From assembly GCA_963720725.1 (NCBI GenBank), contig CAVRGN010000013.1:558001-622000 (forward strand): a stretch of 64,000 bases of DNA. Reading direction: 5' to 3'. Source of the stretch: Benzoatithermus sp963720725. Its GTDB lineage: Bacteria; Pseudomonadota; Alphaproteobacteria; Geminicoccales; Geminicoccaceae. Positions 35,098 through 43,354 of the stretch are shown one piece after another. Under the pieces are notes generated by a model, which was given only the letters and a program-made list of their open reading frames with translations, was not told the DNA's origin and did not search any database. Each line of letters starts with the position of its first letter. Position 1 is the first letter of the stretch. The position numbers and the translations under genes are program-made.

Positions 35098-35862
35098 ATG
35101 GAAGAGAATTCGACGACCACGACTGCCGCGCCGAGCTCGTCCAGCCCGTCCGCGGTCGCCATGCTGGTCGCCGTGGCACTGGTGGTCCTGGCCGGTGTCG
35201 GCTGGTGGCGGGCGATCGACAGCTCGTCACAGGTGACCATGCTCGAAAAGGCCAACGCCGCCCTTGAGGGGCAGCTGTCGGCCAGCCAAGCGGCCAGTGG
35301 CAAGCTCGAGGAGATCGAGGCCAAGCTGTCTGAGGCGACGAGCGCCTTGAACCAGCGGCTCGCCGTGCTGGGTGAACGCGAGCAGGAGGCGGCCAAGGCG
35401 GATGCCGCGCTGCAGGAGCGCAGCGACCAGCTCGCACGGATCGAGGACCAGATGTCCAGCGCCGGGGCGAGCCTGAACCGGCGGCTCGCGGCCCTGGCCG
35501 ATCGCGAGCGCGAGCAGATCGACATCGACCGTGCGCTCGCCAGCATGCGCAGCAACAAGGAGGCGAGCGAGGAGCAGCTGGCAAAGATCCAGAGCCAGAT
35601 CGGCGAGCGGCTCAGGGTGCTCGGCGAGCGTGAGCAGGCGCTGGCCGTCTTCGAGAACAAAGCGCGGCTCGCCGCCTACAAGGTCGAGCAGCTCGAGTCC
35701 GAGGCCGCGGCCGTCGAGCCGCGGCTGACCGCGATGAAGGGCGAGCTCGGCCAGATCGACATCCAGGTCGCCGAGCGCCGACGGGCGATCGACGACAGCT
35801 ATGGCAAGGTCGCCAGGGCGAAGGCGGCGCTCGACGAGATCCGGCAGCTGGTCTCGCAGTGA
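35098..35862 (+). CDS. Membrane-anchored coiled-coil protein
   Basis: 254 residues. A Ser/Thr-rich N-terminus (residues 1-20) is followed by one transmembrane helix (about 21-39, VAMLVAVALVVLAGVGWW). The rest is a continuous coiled coil with three copies of an approximately 45-residue unit, each with LNRRLAxLxxREREQ or LRVLGEREQALA. ATG 35098 has GGAG 6 nt upstream. Its stop overlaps the GTG of the zinc hydrolase (GTGA at 35859), so the two are translationally coupled. With a periplasmic or cytoplasmic coil it could tether or space partner proteins. I do not know the family. Confidence 0.8.
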   Translation: MEENSTTTTAAPSSSSPSAVAMLVAVALVVLAGVGWWRAIDSSSQVTMLEKANAALEGQLSASQAASGKLEEIEAKLSEATSALNQRLAVLGEREQEAAKADAALQERSDQLARIEDQMSSAGASLNRRLAALADREREQIDIDRALASMRSNKEASEEQLAKIQSQIGERLRVLGEREQALAVFENKARLAAYKVEQLESEAAAVEPRLTAMKGELGQIDIQVAERRRAIDDSYGKVARAKAALDEIRQLVSQ

Positions 35863-36779
35863 GGTGGGCCGCCGCCGGCCTGCTCGCCGTCGCCTGCGTC
35901 TGGGCGACGACGGCGGCCGCGGCGGAGCCGCTCGACGTGGTCGAGATCGCGGCTGGGGTCTTCGTCCACCAGGGTCCGAACGAGGATTTCACACCCGCCA
36001 ACCGCGGCGGCATCGCGAACCTCGCTTTCGTCGTCGGCACGCGGCAGGTCGCGGTGATCGATAGCGGCGGTAGCCTGGGCGAAGGTGAGTCCCTGCTCGC
36101 TGCGATCCGCGCCCGCAGCGACCTGCCGGTCGGTTACGTCATCGCGACCCACGTCCATCCCGACCATCTCTTCGGGCACGCCGCGTTCCGCGGCCCGGAC
36201 GTCGCCTTCGTCGGCCACGCCAATCTCGCCCAACGCCTGGCGGAGACCGCACCCTACTATCTCGCCAATCTGCGCGGGCTGATCGGCCCCGCCTTCGCCG
36301 GCACGGAGCCGGTCGCACCGACGCTCGCGGTCGCGGACTCCCTCGCGATCGACCTCGGCGGCCGCACGCTCGAGCTGCGCGCCTGGCCCGCGGCCCACAC
36401 CGACACCGACCTTACCGTCATGGACAGCGCCACCGGTACCTTGTTCGCGGGGGACTTGCTGTTCGTGGAGCGCATCCCGGTGATCGACGGCAGCCTGCTC
36501 GGCTGGCTCCAGGTCATGGACGAGCTCGAGCGCCTGCCTGCCGCGCGCGTGGTGCCGGGCCACGGACCGCCGGCCGTGCCATGGCCGGACGCGGCGGCAC
36601 CGCAGCGGGCCTATCTCGAATATCTGCGCGACACGGTGCGGGCGGAGCTGGCGCGGAACCGCAGCCTCCAGCAGGCGGTTGACGAGGTGCCGCCGCCCCC
36701 CGGCTCCGCGTGGTTGTTGGTCGAGGCCAACCATGGCCGCAATGTCACCGCGGCCTTCACCGAGCTGGAATGGGAGTAG
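35859..36779 (+). CDS. Quinoprotein relay system zinc metallohydrolase (SoxH-like MBL fold)
   Basis: 306 residues with signal peptide (LLAVACVWATTAAAAEP). The metallo-beta-lactamase motif ATHVHPDHLFGHAAF gives H98, H100, D102 and H103; later ligands lie in AAHTDTDL, FAGDLLFVERIP and VVPGHGPP. Such SoxH-related hydrolases occur with PQQ dehydrogenases and SoxYZ-like carriers and are thought to act on a carrier-bound sulfur or C1-sulfur intermediate in the periplasm. It is coupled to the coiled-coil gene upstream. The SoxYZ-like carrier is encoded about 360 bp downstream. Confidence 0.87.
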   Translation: MRWAAAGLLAVACVWATTAAAAEPLDVVEIAAGVFVHQGPNEDFTPANRGGIANLAFVVGTRQVAVIDSGGSLGEGESLLAAIRARSDLPVGYVIATHVHPDHLFGHAAFRGPDVAFVGHANLAQRLAETAPYYLANLRGLIGPAFAGTEPVAPTLAVADSLAIDLGGRTLELRAWPAAHTDTDLTVMDSATGTLFAGDLLFVERIPVIDGSLLGWLQVMDELERLPAARVVPGHGPPAVPWPDAAAPQRAYLEYLRDTVRAELARNRSLQQAVDEVPPPPGSAWLLVEANHGRNVTAAFTELEWE

Positions 36780-36806
36780 GCGGCCTCCAACCCAATGAGG
36801 GCCGTT

Positions 36807-37070
36807 ATGGGAATTCTCGCGTGGATCGTGCTCGGCCTGATCGCCGGTGCCATCGGTAAATTGCTGATGCCGGGCCGCGACCCCGGCGGCATCATCGTCA
36901 CCATTCTCATCGGCATCGTCGGCGCGGTGATCGGTGGGTTCGTCGGCAGCGCGCTCGGCATGGGCGACGTCACCGGGGTCAATTTCTGGAGCATCGTGCT
37001 CGCGGTCGTGGGTTCGATCATCCTGCTCATCGTCTACCGGATGGCCGCCGGCCGGCGCGCTTCCGCCTAG
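36807..37070 (+). CDS. GlsB/YeaQ/YmgE family membrane protein
   Basis: 87 residues, nearly all hydrophobic: three membrane segments with glycine-rich helices (WIVLGLIAGAIGKLLMPG, IGIVGAVIGGFVGSALG, FWSIVLAVVGSIILLIVYRM). This is the transglycosylase-associated/GlsB family, a small inner-membrane stress protein without known biochemical activity. ATG 36807 was chosen because GAGGG precedes it at 6 nt; ATG 36795 is possible. It splits the zinc hydrolase from the SoxYZ-like carrier. Confidence 0.85.
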   Translation: MGILAWIVLGLIAGAIGKLLMPGRDPGGIIVTILIGIVGAVIGGFVGSALGMGDVTGVNFWSIVLAVVGSIILLIVYRMAAGRRASA

Positions 37071-37083
37071 GGCGCGGCTCTTG

Positions 37084-37116
37084 ACGGGGTAGGTGATCGC
37101 GCATCATCTACCCCGT
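37084..37116. terminator. Long hairpin between GlsB-like and SoxYZ-like genes
   Basis: ACGGGGTAGGTGAT (37084-37097) pairs with ATCATCTACCCCGT (37103-37116), a 14-bp stem with one G-U pair and a cgcgc loop. No T-run follows. It may be a terminator, an RNA-processing signal or a DNA-binding palindrome; its end is about 22 bp before the SoxYZ-like gene start. Confidence 0.5.
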
Positions 37117-37138
37117 GCGCGCAACAGGGGGCGGCTCG

Positions 37139-37936
37139 ATGATGATTAGGCTGGTGTTGGTAGCGGCTGCAGCGCTGTTCGTGAGCTTCGACCGTCCTGC
37201 GGCGGCGGAGGACGGCTCGTGGCCGGCGATCCGCGATGCCCTGTTCGCGGGCCGCGAACTCAAGGATGGCAGCGGCCTGATCGAGATCGACGCCCCCAAG
37301 CGGGCGCAGGATGCGGGCACCGTCCCGGTCACGGTCAAGGCTCTGCAGCCTCAGACTTCCGACAGCTGGATCCGCACCGTCCACCTGATCGTGGACGAAA
37401 ATCCCGCTCCGGTCGCCGGCATCTTTCACTTCTTCCCCGAAACCGGCGACGCCACCATCGGCACGCGCATTCGCGTCGATCGGTACACCAGCCTGCACGC
37501 CGTCGCGGAAACCTCCAACGGCGATCTCTACATGGTGGAGCGGTTCATCAAGGCCGCCGGCGGCTGCTCGGCGCCGGGCATGGCCGACAAGGCCACGGTG
37601 ATGGCACGGCTGGGCAAGATGAAGCTGAAGCCGATGACGACCTTCGCGCCCGGCCAGCTCCAGCAGGCGCAGCTCCTGATCAGCCACCCCAACTACACCG
37701 GGATGCAGATCGACCAGCTGACCCGCTACTGGATCCCGCCGGACTATGTCCGGTTCGTGAACGTGCGCATCGGCGATACCCCGGTGCTCGAGGTCGAGGG
37801 CGACATCGCCCTGTCGGAAGATCCCTCCTTCACCTTCTCGTTCCAGGCCGAATCACCTGCCCCGATGGTGGTCACGGTGGAGGACAGCGAGGGCCGCAAG
37901 TTCGAGCAGACTTGGCCCATCGGCCCGACCTCCTGA
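37139..37936 (+). CDS. Quinoprotein dehydrogenase-associated SoxYZ-like carrier
   Basis: 265 residues with signal peptide (LVLVAAAALFVSFDRPAAA-EDG). The N-terminal half corresponds to SoxY (DAGTVPVTVKALQPQ, AAGGCSAPGMADKATVM) and the C-terminal half to SoxZ (QQAQLLISHPNYTGMQIDQL, FTFSFQAESPAPMVVTVEDSEG), fused in one chain. In SoxY the carrier Cys sits near the C-terminal GGCG; here GGCSAPG occurs at the SoxY/SoxZ junction, so that Cys may carry the substrate. The family is found beside PQQ dehydrogenases and SoxH-like hydrolases. ATG 37139 and 37142 are both possible. It would act in the periplasm. Confidence 0.88.
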   Translation: MMIRLVLVAAAALFVSFDRPAAAEDGSWPAIRDALFAGRELKDGSGLIEIDAPKRAQDAGTVPVTVKALQPQTSDSWIRTVHLIVDENPAPVAGIFHFFPETGDATIGTRIRVDRYTSLHAVAETSNGDLYMVERFIKAAGGCSAPGMADKATVMARLGKMKLKPMTTFAPGQLQQAQLLISHPNYTGMQIDQLTRYWIPPDYVRFVNVRIGDTPVLEVEGDIALSEDPSFTFSFQAESPAPMVVTVEDSEGRKFEQTWPIGPTS

Positions 37937-37940
37937 GACG

Positions 37941-38555
37941 GTGAGCGAGGGTCTGCGCACCGGTGCCGACGGCCTGGTCCGTTGTGCCTGGTGCGGTGAC
38001 GATCCGCTCTACGTCGACTATCACGACCGCGAGTGGGGCCGGCCGACCAAGGACGACCGCTACCTGTTCGAGAAGATCTGCCTCGAGGGGTTCCAGTCGG
38101 GCCTCTCCTGGCTGACGATCCTGAGAAAGCGCGAGAACTTTCGCCGCGCCTTCGCTGAATTCGACGCCGAGGCCTTGACCGGCTTCGGCCCAGCGGACGT
38201 GGGGCGCCTGCTCGGCGATGCGGGGATCGTCCGCCATCGCGGCAAGATCGAATCGGTGCTCAACAATGCCCGCCGGGTGCTGGAGCTGCGCCAAGAGGTT
38301 GGCTCGCTCGCCGATTTCGTCTGGCGCTACGTCCCCGATCCCGCCTCCCGGCCGCTCCGCCTGGACTGGGCGACGTTGCGCACCATCGCCAAAACCTCCG
38401 AGTCGACGGCGCTGAGCACGAATCTTCGCAAACGGGGCTGGAGTTTCGTCGGCCCGACCACCGTCTACGCGTTCATGCAGGCGGTTGGGATCGTGAACGA
38501 CCATGTCGACGGTTGCTGGACCAAAGGCGAGACCGGCGCGGCCGGCCCGGGCTGA
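37941..38555 (+). CDS. tag: DNA-3-methyladenine glycosylase I
   Basis: 204 residues from GTG 37941. LVRCAWCGDDPLYVDYHDREWG gives the N-terminal zinc Cys and His; FEKICLEGFQSGLSWLTILRKR is the core helix-hairpin-helix part; the C-terminal zinc ligands are in NDHVDGCW. The enzyme removes alkylated 3-methyladenine from DNA in the cytoplasm. The family length (about 190 aa) is normal. It lies 4 bp after the SoxYZ-like gene, but the functions look unrelated. DNA methylation damage from C1 or methyl-sulfur metabolism is only a possible reason. Confidence 0.94.
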   Translation: MSEGLRTGADGLVRCAWCGDDPLYVDYHDREWGRPTKDDRYLFEKICLEGFQSGLSWLTILRKRENFRRAFAEFDAEALTGFGPADVGRLLGDAGIVRHRGKIESVLNNARRVLELRQEVGSLADFVWRYVPDPASRPLRLDWATLRTIAKTSESTALSTNLRKRGWSFVGPTTVYAFMQAVGIVNDHVDGCWTKGETGAAGPG

Positions 38556-38557
38556 TC

Positions 38558-39184
38558 TCACAGCACCAGCCATATCCCGACGGCTACCAGTGCCGCGGTC
38601 CAGATCAGGTCGAGGTTGACCCAGCCCTGGCGCAGGATGCCGACGCCCACCCACTCGTAGACCAGCAACCCCACCGCAGCGGTGGTCGCCAGCATGGCGA
38701 GGCTGTGGATCACCACCGCCGCCAGCGCGAGGCCGATCGGGCCGGCGACCATGCCTGGGCCGCAAACGGCGCCGATCGGAGCCAGGAGTGGGATCAGCAT
38801 CAGGCCAGCGCCATGCGCGGTGGCCATCAGGAACGACCAGGCCGCGAGGCCGGCCATGCCGGTGGTCATGCCGAATCGCACCCGGTGGCGGTGGCCGTAG
38901 AGGGCGTGCCACACGGCCCAGCCGATCAGCACCAGGCCGGCCGCCCGCCGGACCATGACCGGATCGACCACAAAGCCGAACGCCAGGACCACGAGCACGA
39001 CCACCAACACCGCCGCCGCGTGACCGAGCGCGATCGGCAGCAGTGCCAACAGCACCGTGCGCCGGCCGCCGCGGTGCAGGCCCAGCGCCACCGCGAACAG
39101 CCAGCCCATGGCCGGGTTGAGGCCGTGGAAGGCGCCGAGCCCGGCCAGCGCCAGCCAGGGCCAGACGCCGCCGGGCTCAGCCAA
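38558..39184 (-). CDS. Polytopic membrane protein next to methanethiol oxidase
   Basis: 208 residues with six membrane segments. The first contains GAFHGLNPAMGWLFAVALGL, which resembles the HxxxPG/NP motif of UreH/NicO-type nickel-cobalt transporters, and a later helix has a conserved TAHGAGLMLIP. The protein starts with TTG 39184, 3 bp behind the methanethiol oxidase stop on the same strand, so the two are in one operon. Methanethiol oxidase of the SBP56 family needs copper; a metal transport role for this protein would fit but is speculation. I do not recognise a named family. Confidence 0.75.
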   Translation of the reverse strand: MAEPGGVWPWLALAGLGAFHGLNPAMGWLFAVALGLHRGGRRTVLLALLPIALGHAAAVLVVVLVVLAFGFVVDPVMVRRAAGLVLIGWAVWHALYGHRHRVRFGMTTGMAGLAAWSFLMATAHGAGLMLIPLLAPIGAVCGPGMVAGPIGLALAAVVIHSLAMLATTAAVGLLVYEWVGVGILRQGWVNLDLIWTAALVAVGIWLVL

Positions 39185-39187
39185 CGC

Positions 39188-40582
39188 TCAAGGGTAGCAA
39201 TAGGAATCCGATGAGCAGTCGCCGCCCTCGAGCCGGATCTGGTGCGGCAGGTGGCCCTGCGGCCAGTCGAGGAAGAACTTCTCGTCGAAGGCGATGCCGC
39301 CGTCGGCACCGACGTCGAGCTTGGTCATCCAGCCGTCGAAGCCGTCGTGGTAGAACTGGGTGTCGATCGCTCCGTAGAGCGAGTTGGTGAAGTAGACCCG
39401 CCTGCCGTCGCGGCTGATCTCGACCATCTGCGGCCCGCCATTCAGTGGCTTGCCGGGATCGGACGGATGCGCGGCACGGCTGACGATGCCGCCGATCCGC
39501 ACCTTGCCCTTCAGCACCGGCGCGAACGGGTCGGAGACATCGTACTGCAGCATGTCGCCCGTTCCCCAGCAGGAGACGTAGAGGAACCGGTCGTCCATCG
39601 ACAGATCGATGTCGGTGACCAGCGGCGGGACTGCCTTGAAACCCTTGAGCACGGGCGGCAGCCGATCCGGATCGGCGGGTTCGGCAGGGATGTCGATGAT
39701 CTTCCTGACCGCCCAGCCGTCGCCGTCGCGGTACCAGGTCCAGATCGAGGAGGAGAGGTCCTTGAGGCTGATCACGCAGCCGACGAACCCGTAGGCCTTG
39801 GTCGGGTCGTGCGCGGGCCGCAGCTCGAAGACGAGCTGATATTCCGGGCCGAGGTCGATGGTCTGCTGGTGCTTGCGCTTGTGCAGGTCCCAGAAGTGGA
39901 GATGGCGGCCGTACTTGCCGGCCAGCAGCACCTCGGGTACCAGCCCGTTCTCGAAGGTGTCGGGCAGGCCCCACTCGCTGCTGACCATGGTGTCGTGGCC
40001 GAGGTGCCACCAGAAGTCGTAGGCCAACTCCTGCGGGCCGCGGTCGATCTCCCAGCGGCCGAGCACGTCGAAGCTTTCATGATCCATCAGGAAGATGCCG
40101 CCCGGCGCCTTGCCCTCGGCGTTGCCGAGCGCGCTGACGTAGATTCCCTCGGGGCCACAATGGATGGTGTGCGGCCGGCTGTAGCCGGCCTTCGTCGCGA
40201 TCTCCTCGGCCTCGATCACCCGCACGATCTTCGGATTTCTCGGGTCGGGCTTGGTGTCGAGGATGTGGATGCGCGAGGAGCGCAGCCCCGGCACGACGAG
40301 ATAGCGCCGCTCGACATGGGGGTGCGGCGCGTTCGGGCACAGGCAGGAGCTGCAGGCGTTCCAGCCGAAATGGTGCAGCTCGTCGCCGATGTTGGGCATG
40401 GCGACCTTGCCGACGATCTGCGCGTAGCTGGCCGAGGAGGGGTCGGTGTCGACGACGTTCAGCGCGTCGGGTTGCTTGCGGCTCGGGTCGAAGGCCACGA
40501 CATAAGCGAGCTGCTCGGCCGGAGCCGCCATCGCCATCCGCGGCGACGGATAGAAGGACGGATCGGGTCTCCAGGTGGCCAT
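39188..40582 (-). CDS. mtoX: Methanethiol oxidase / selenium-binding protein SBP56 family
   Basis: 464 residues. The SBP56 fold is recognised by ELHHFGWNACSSCLCPNAPH (with the CSSC pair), RYLVVPGLRSSRIHILDTK, SEWGLPDTFENG and the C-terminal LEGGDCSSDSYCYP. Bacterial members oxidise methanethiol to formaldehyde, H2S and H2O2, a step in dimethylsulfide degradation. No signal peptide is visible; bacterial MtoX enzymes are often periplasmic, so export is not evident from the sequence. The location between C1 genes fits formaldehyde going into the same pool as XoxF products. The membrane gene at 38558-39184 follows with a 3-bp gap. Confidence 0.92.
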   Translation of the reverse strand: MATWRPDPSFYPSPRMAMAAPAEQLAYVVAFDPSRKQPDALNVVDTDPSSASYAQIVGKVAMPNIGDELHHFGWNACSSCLCPNAPHPHVERRYLVVPGLRSSRIHILDTKPDPRNPKIVRVIEAEEIATKAGYSRPHTIHCGPEGIYVSALGNAEGKAPGGIFLMDHESFDVLGRWEIDRGPQELAYDFWWHLGHDTMVSSEWGLPDTFENGLVPEVLLAGKYGRHLHFWDLHKRKHQQTIDLGPEYQLVFELRPAHDPTKAYGFVGCVISLKDLSSSIWTWYRDGDGWAVRKIIDIPAEPADPDRLPPVLKGFKAVPPLVTDIDLSMDDRFLYVSCWGTGDMLQYDVSDPFAPVLKGKVRIGGIVSRAAHPSDPGKPLNGGPQMVEISRDGRRVYFTNSLYGAIDTQFYHDGFDGWMTKLDVGADGGIAFDEKFFLDWPQGHLPHQIRLEGGDCSSDSYCYP

Positions 40583-40633
40583 GGCTGCGCGCTCCCTCGT
40601 TGTTCTGGCCGCGATCCTAGCACGAAGCGGCTC

Positions 40634-40825
40634 CTATGCCTCCGGCATCTGGCAGCTCACCCTGCGGACCACCCAGCCCGGGTGATCGCCGGACCATTGC
40701 GCCACGCGCATCTGTGACTGCCACATGCACTGCGGAGCCTGCATTTCGCCGGCAAACGGGATCCGGAACAACTCGCAATGACTGGGCTGCTTGATCAGGC
40801 AGGCGAGCAGGACAAGCTCGAACAT
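40634..40825 (-). CDS. Small Cys-containing protein, paralogue of the one at 62779
   Basis: 63 residues. The hydrophobic start MFELVLLACLIKQPSHC is followed by LPF-like FRIPFAGEM, QCMWQSQMRVAQW and DHPGWVVRRVSC. The four Cys and the QCM-AQW-DHPGW core match the 65-residue protein at 62779-62976, which shows that it is a real gene. It may be exported, with two disulfides. I do not know its function. It lies upstream of the methanethiol oxidase gene on the same strand (52-bp gap), and no PhaR-like palindrome is visible before it, unlike the paralogue. Confidence 0.7.
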   Translation of the reverse strand: MFELVLLACLIKQPSHCELFRIPFAGEMQAPQCMWQSQMRVAQWSGDHPGWVVRRVSCQMPEA

Positions 40826-41004
40826 GGGCGAGGGCCTCGTTCTAGGTGGCGGACAATGAGACTGTTCGCGGCCGCACCCGTGTCAAGCATCGCCGACGCT
40901 GCCTCAGCATAACGTATCGGTTATGCAAACCATTACACTTTACCTATGCCTTTCGGTGCGCTAGCTCTGCGTCCACCGCACGAGAGAATCCAGGGTGGGC
41001 CCGC

Positions 41005-42204
41005 ATGTTCCTCGCCGCCGTTCGGCGCCTGTTGCCGGCGCTAAGCTTGGTCGCCCTCCTGGCGCCGGCAGCCGTCGCGCAGGAGCTGGACATCGCCATT
41101 ACCTACATCGGGCGCCAGGAGGCGCCGCCGATCCCACTCTCGCTGGTCGAGCCGATCCTGACCGACGAGGGCATCAAAGGGGCGCAGCAGGCGATCCGCG
41201 ACAACCAGACCACGGGCCGTTTCCTCAAGCACAGGTACCGTCTCGACGAGCGACTGCTGCCGCCGGATGCGGACATCGTGGCCGAATTCAACGCGGCGCT
41301 GGGGGCTGGCGAGCGGCTGTTCGTGGCCGATCTGCGGATGGATGACCTGCTGGCCATCGCCCCCCTCGCCGACGCGGCGGGCGCCTTGCTGTTCAACGGC
41401 CGCGCCGAAGACGACGATCTGCGCACCGACAAGTGCTTCGCGAGCGTGTTCCACATCGCCCCATCCCGCGCGATGAAGGCAGATGCGCTGGCCCAGTATT
41501 TGGTTTGGAAGCGCTGGCCGCGCTGGTTCCTTGTCCTGGGCTCCCATCCCGAGGACCAGAAGCTGGCCGAAGCCTACCGCCGGGCGGCGGCGCAATTCGG
41601 CGGCAAGATCGTCTACGAGAAGGTCTACCAGGACACCGGTACTGCACGGCGAACCGATACCGGGCACGTCCAGATCCAGAGCCAGATCCCGGTCTTCACC
41701 CAGGACGCCGGCGACTACGACGTGCTGATCGCGGCCGACGAGGCCGACGTGTTCGCCGAGTATCTGCCCTACCGAACCTGGGACGCGCGACCGGTCGCGG
41801 GCAGCGTCGGGCTCGAGCCGGTGGCGTGGAGCCGCGTGCACGAGCAATGGGGCGGGACTCAGGTGCAGCGCCGGTTCGACAACTTCGCCGGCCGGCCGAT
41901 GACCGAGCGCGACTTCGGCTCCTGGCTGGCCGTGCGGACCATCGGCGAGGCCGTGACGCGATCGAAGAACGCCGACCCGGCAGCACTGCACGACTATCTG
42001 GTCAGCGACCGGTTCGAGATCGCTGCCTTCAAGGGCCAGGCGCTCAGTTTCCGGCGCTGGGACCAGCAGATGCGCCAGCCCATGCTGCTGGTCACGCCGC
42101 GTATGCTGGTGTCGGTCTCTCCGCAAGACCAGTTCCTGCACCAGCGCACGCCCCTGGACACGCTGGGCTACGACGAGCCCGAAAGCCGCTGCCGCCTCAA
42201 CTGA
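41005..42204 (+). CDS. ABC transporter substrate-binding protein of PQQ alcohol dehydrogenase system (LutA-like)
   Basis: 399 residues. Signal peptide MFLAAVRRLLPALSLVALLA, cleavage after VAQ. The body resembles the branched-chain-amino-acid binding fold: LDIAITYIGRQEAPPIPLSL, LFVADLRMDDLLAIAPL, FLVLGSHPEDQKLAEAYRRA. It matches the binding-protein type that accompanies PQQ-dependent alcohol dehydrogenases and LutA of the lanthanide cluster of Methylorubrum. AGGGTGGG lies 6 nt before ATG 41005. It is followed directly by the beta-propeller gene. Its ATPase and permease partners are probably at 60163 and 27512, not adjacent. Confidence 0.87.
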   Translation: MFLAAVRRLLPALSLVALLAPAAVAQELDIAITYIGRQEAPPIPLSLVEPILTDEGIKGAQQAIRDNQTTGRFLKHRYRLDERLLPPDADIVAEFNAALGAGERLFVADLRMDDLLAIAPLADAAGALLFNGRAEDDDLRTDKCFASVFHIAPSRAMKADALAQYLVWKRWPRWFLVLGSHPEDQKLAEAYRRAAAQFGGKIVYEKVYQDTGTARRTDTGHVQIQSQIPVFTQDAGDYDVLIAADEADVFAEYLPYRTWDARPVAGSVGLEPVAWSRVHEQWGGTQVQRRFDNFAGRPMTERDFGSWLAVRTIGEAVTRSKNADPAALHDYLVSDRFEIAAFKGQALSFRRWDQQMRQPMLLVTPRMLVSVSPQDQFLHQRTPLDTLGYDEPESRCRLN

Positions 42205-42218
42205 GCGAGTATTCCGTC

Positions 42219-43190
42219 ATGCACCGCTGCCTGAGCCTGGTCCTGGCGCTTTTCAGCACGCTTGCCGTCGCCGGCGGCGCCGAGGCGCGCGAGATCTACG
42301 TCTCCAACGAGAAGGGCAATTCGATCACCGTCATCGACGGCGACACGCTCGAGGTCGTGGCGACCATCCCGGTCGGCAACCGGCCGCGCGGCATCGCGCT
42401 GTCCAACGACGGCAAGCATCTGTTCGTCTGCGCCTCGGACGACGACACCATCGAGGTCGTGGATCTGGCCACCCGCGAGATCGTGGGCTCGCTGCCCTCC
42501 GGGCCGGACCCCGAGCAGATGACGCTCTCGGACGACGGCACCACGCTCTACGTCGCCAACGAGGACGACAACATGGTGACGGTCATCGACGTGGGCACTC
42601 GCCAGGTGATCTCGGAAATTCCAGTCGGCGTGGAGCCTGAAGGCATGGGCCTGAGCCATGACGGCAAGTGGCTGGTCAATACTTCCGAGACCACCAACAT
42701 GGCGCACTTCATCGATACCGACACCCATGAGATCACCGACAATGTGCTGGTCGATCAGCGCCCGCGTTTTGCCGAATGGACCAGCGACAACGCGGAAGTG
42801 TGGGTATCCTCCGAGATCGGCGGCTCGGTGAGTGTGATCGACGCCGACACCCGCGAGATCAAGCACAAGATCACCTTCGCCATCCCGGGCGTGCCCAGGG
42901 AGGCGCTGCAGCCGGTGGGCGTACGTGTCGGCAAGGACCGCAAATGGGCTTTCGTCGCACTCGGGCCGGCAAACCGGGTGGCCGTGGTCGACGCCCAGAG
43001 CTACGAAGTCGAGAAATACCTGCTGGTCGGCCAGCGCGTCTGGCAACTTGCATTCAGCCCCGACCAGAAGTTCCTCTACAGCACCAACGGCGTGTCCAAC
43101 GACATATCGGTGATCGACGTCGACAGCCTCGAAGTCGTCAAGTCGGTGACGACCGGGGCCTATCCATGGGGTGTGGTGGTCCGTGACTAG
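42219..43190 (+). CDS. YVTN-type beta-propeller, PQQ-catabolism-associated
   Basis: 323 residues with signal peptide (CLSLVLALFSTLAVAGGAEA). It is made of seven YVTN-like blades: REIYVSNEKGNSITVIDGDT, LFVCASDDDTIEVVDLAT, LYVANEDDNMVTVIDVGT and so on. The family is found beside PQQ dehydrogenases and lut genes and is periplasmic. It starts 15 bp after the LutA-like gene, so they are in one operon. A role in binding or delivering metal or cofactor is assumed but not shown by any motif. Confidence 0.88.
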   Translation: MHRCLSLVLALFSTLAVAGGAEAREIYVSNEKGNSITVIDGDTLEVVATIPVGNRPRGIALSNDGKHLFVCASDDDTIEVVDLATREIVGSLPSGPDPEQMTLSDDGTTLYVANEDDNMVTVIDVGTRQVISEIPVGVEPEGMGLSHDGKWLVNTSETTNMAHFIDTDTHEITDNVLVDQRPRFAEWTSDNAEVWVSSEIGGSVSVIDADTREIKHKITFAIPGVPREALQPVGVRVGKDRKWAFVALGPANRVAVVDAQSYEVEKYLLVGQRVWQLAFSPDQKFLYSTNGVSNDISVIDVDSLEVVKSVTTGAYPWGVVVRD

Positions 43191-43354
43191 TTTCCGGATC
43201 GGGTGGCTCGATGGCGTTCGGACCGGCGTCCGCGGCCGGGATTGACGTTGCGGCCGGACTGCCTACCTCGCTGCCACCGTCCTTGACCGTGGCCGCCGCG
43301 GCGACCATCAGGGGCGCCAACGTTGCAACGGGCCCCGCGGGGGCGAGGGGAGGC

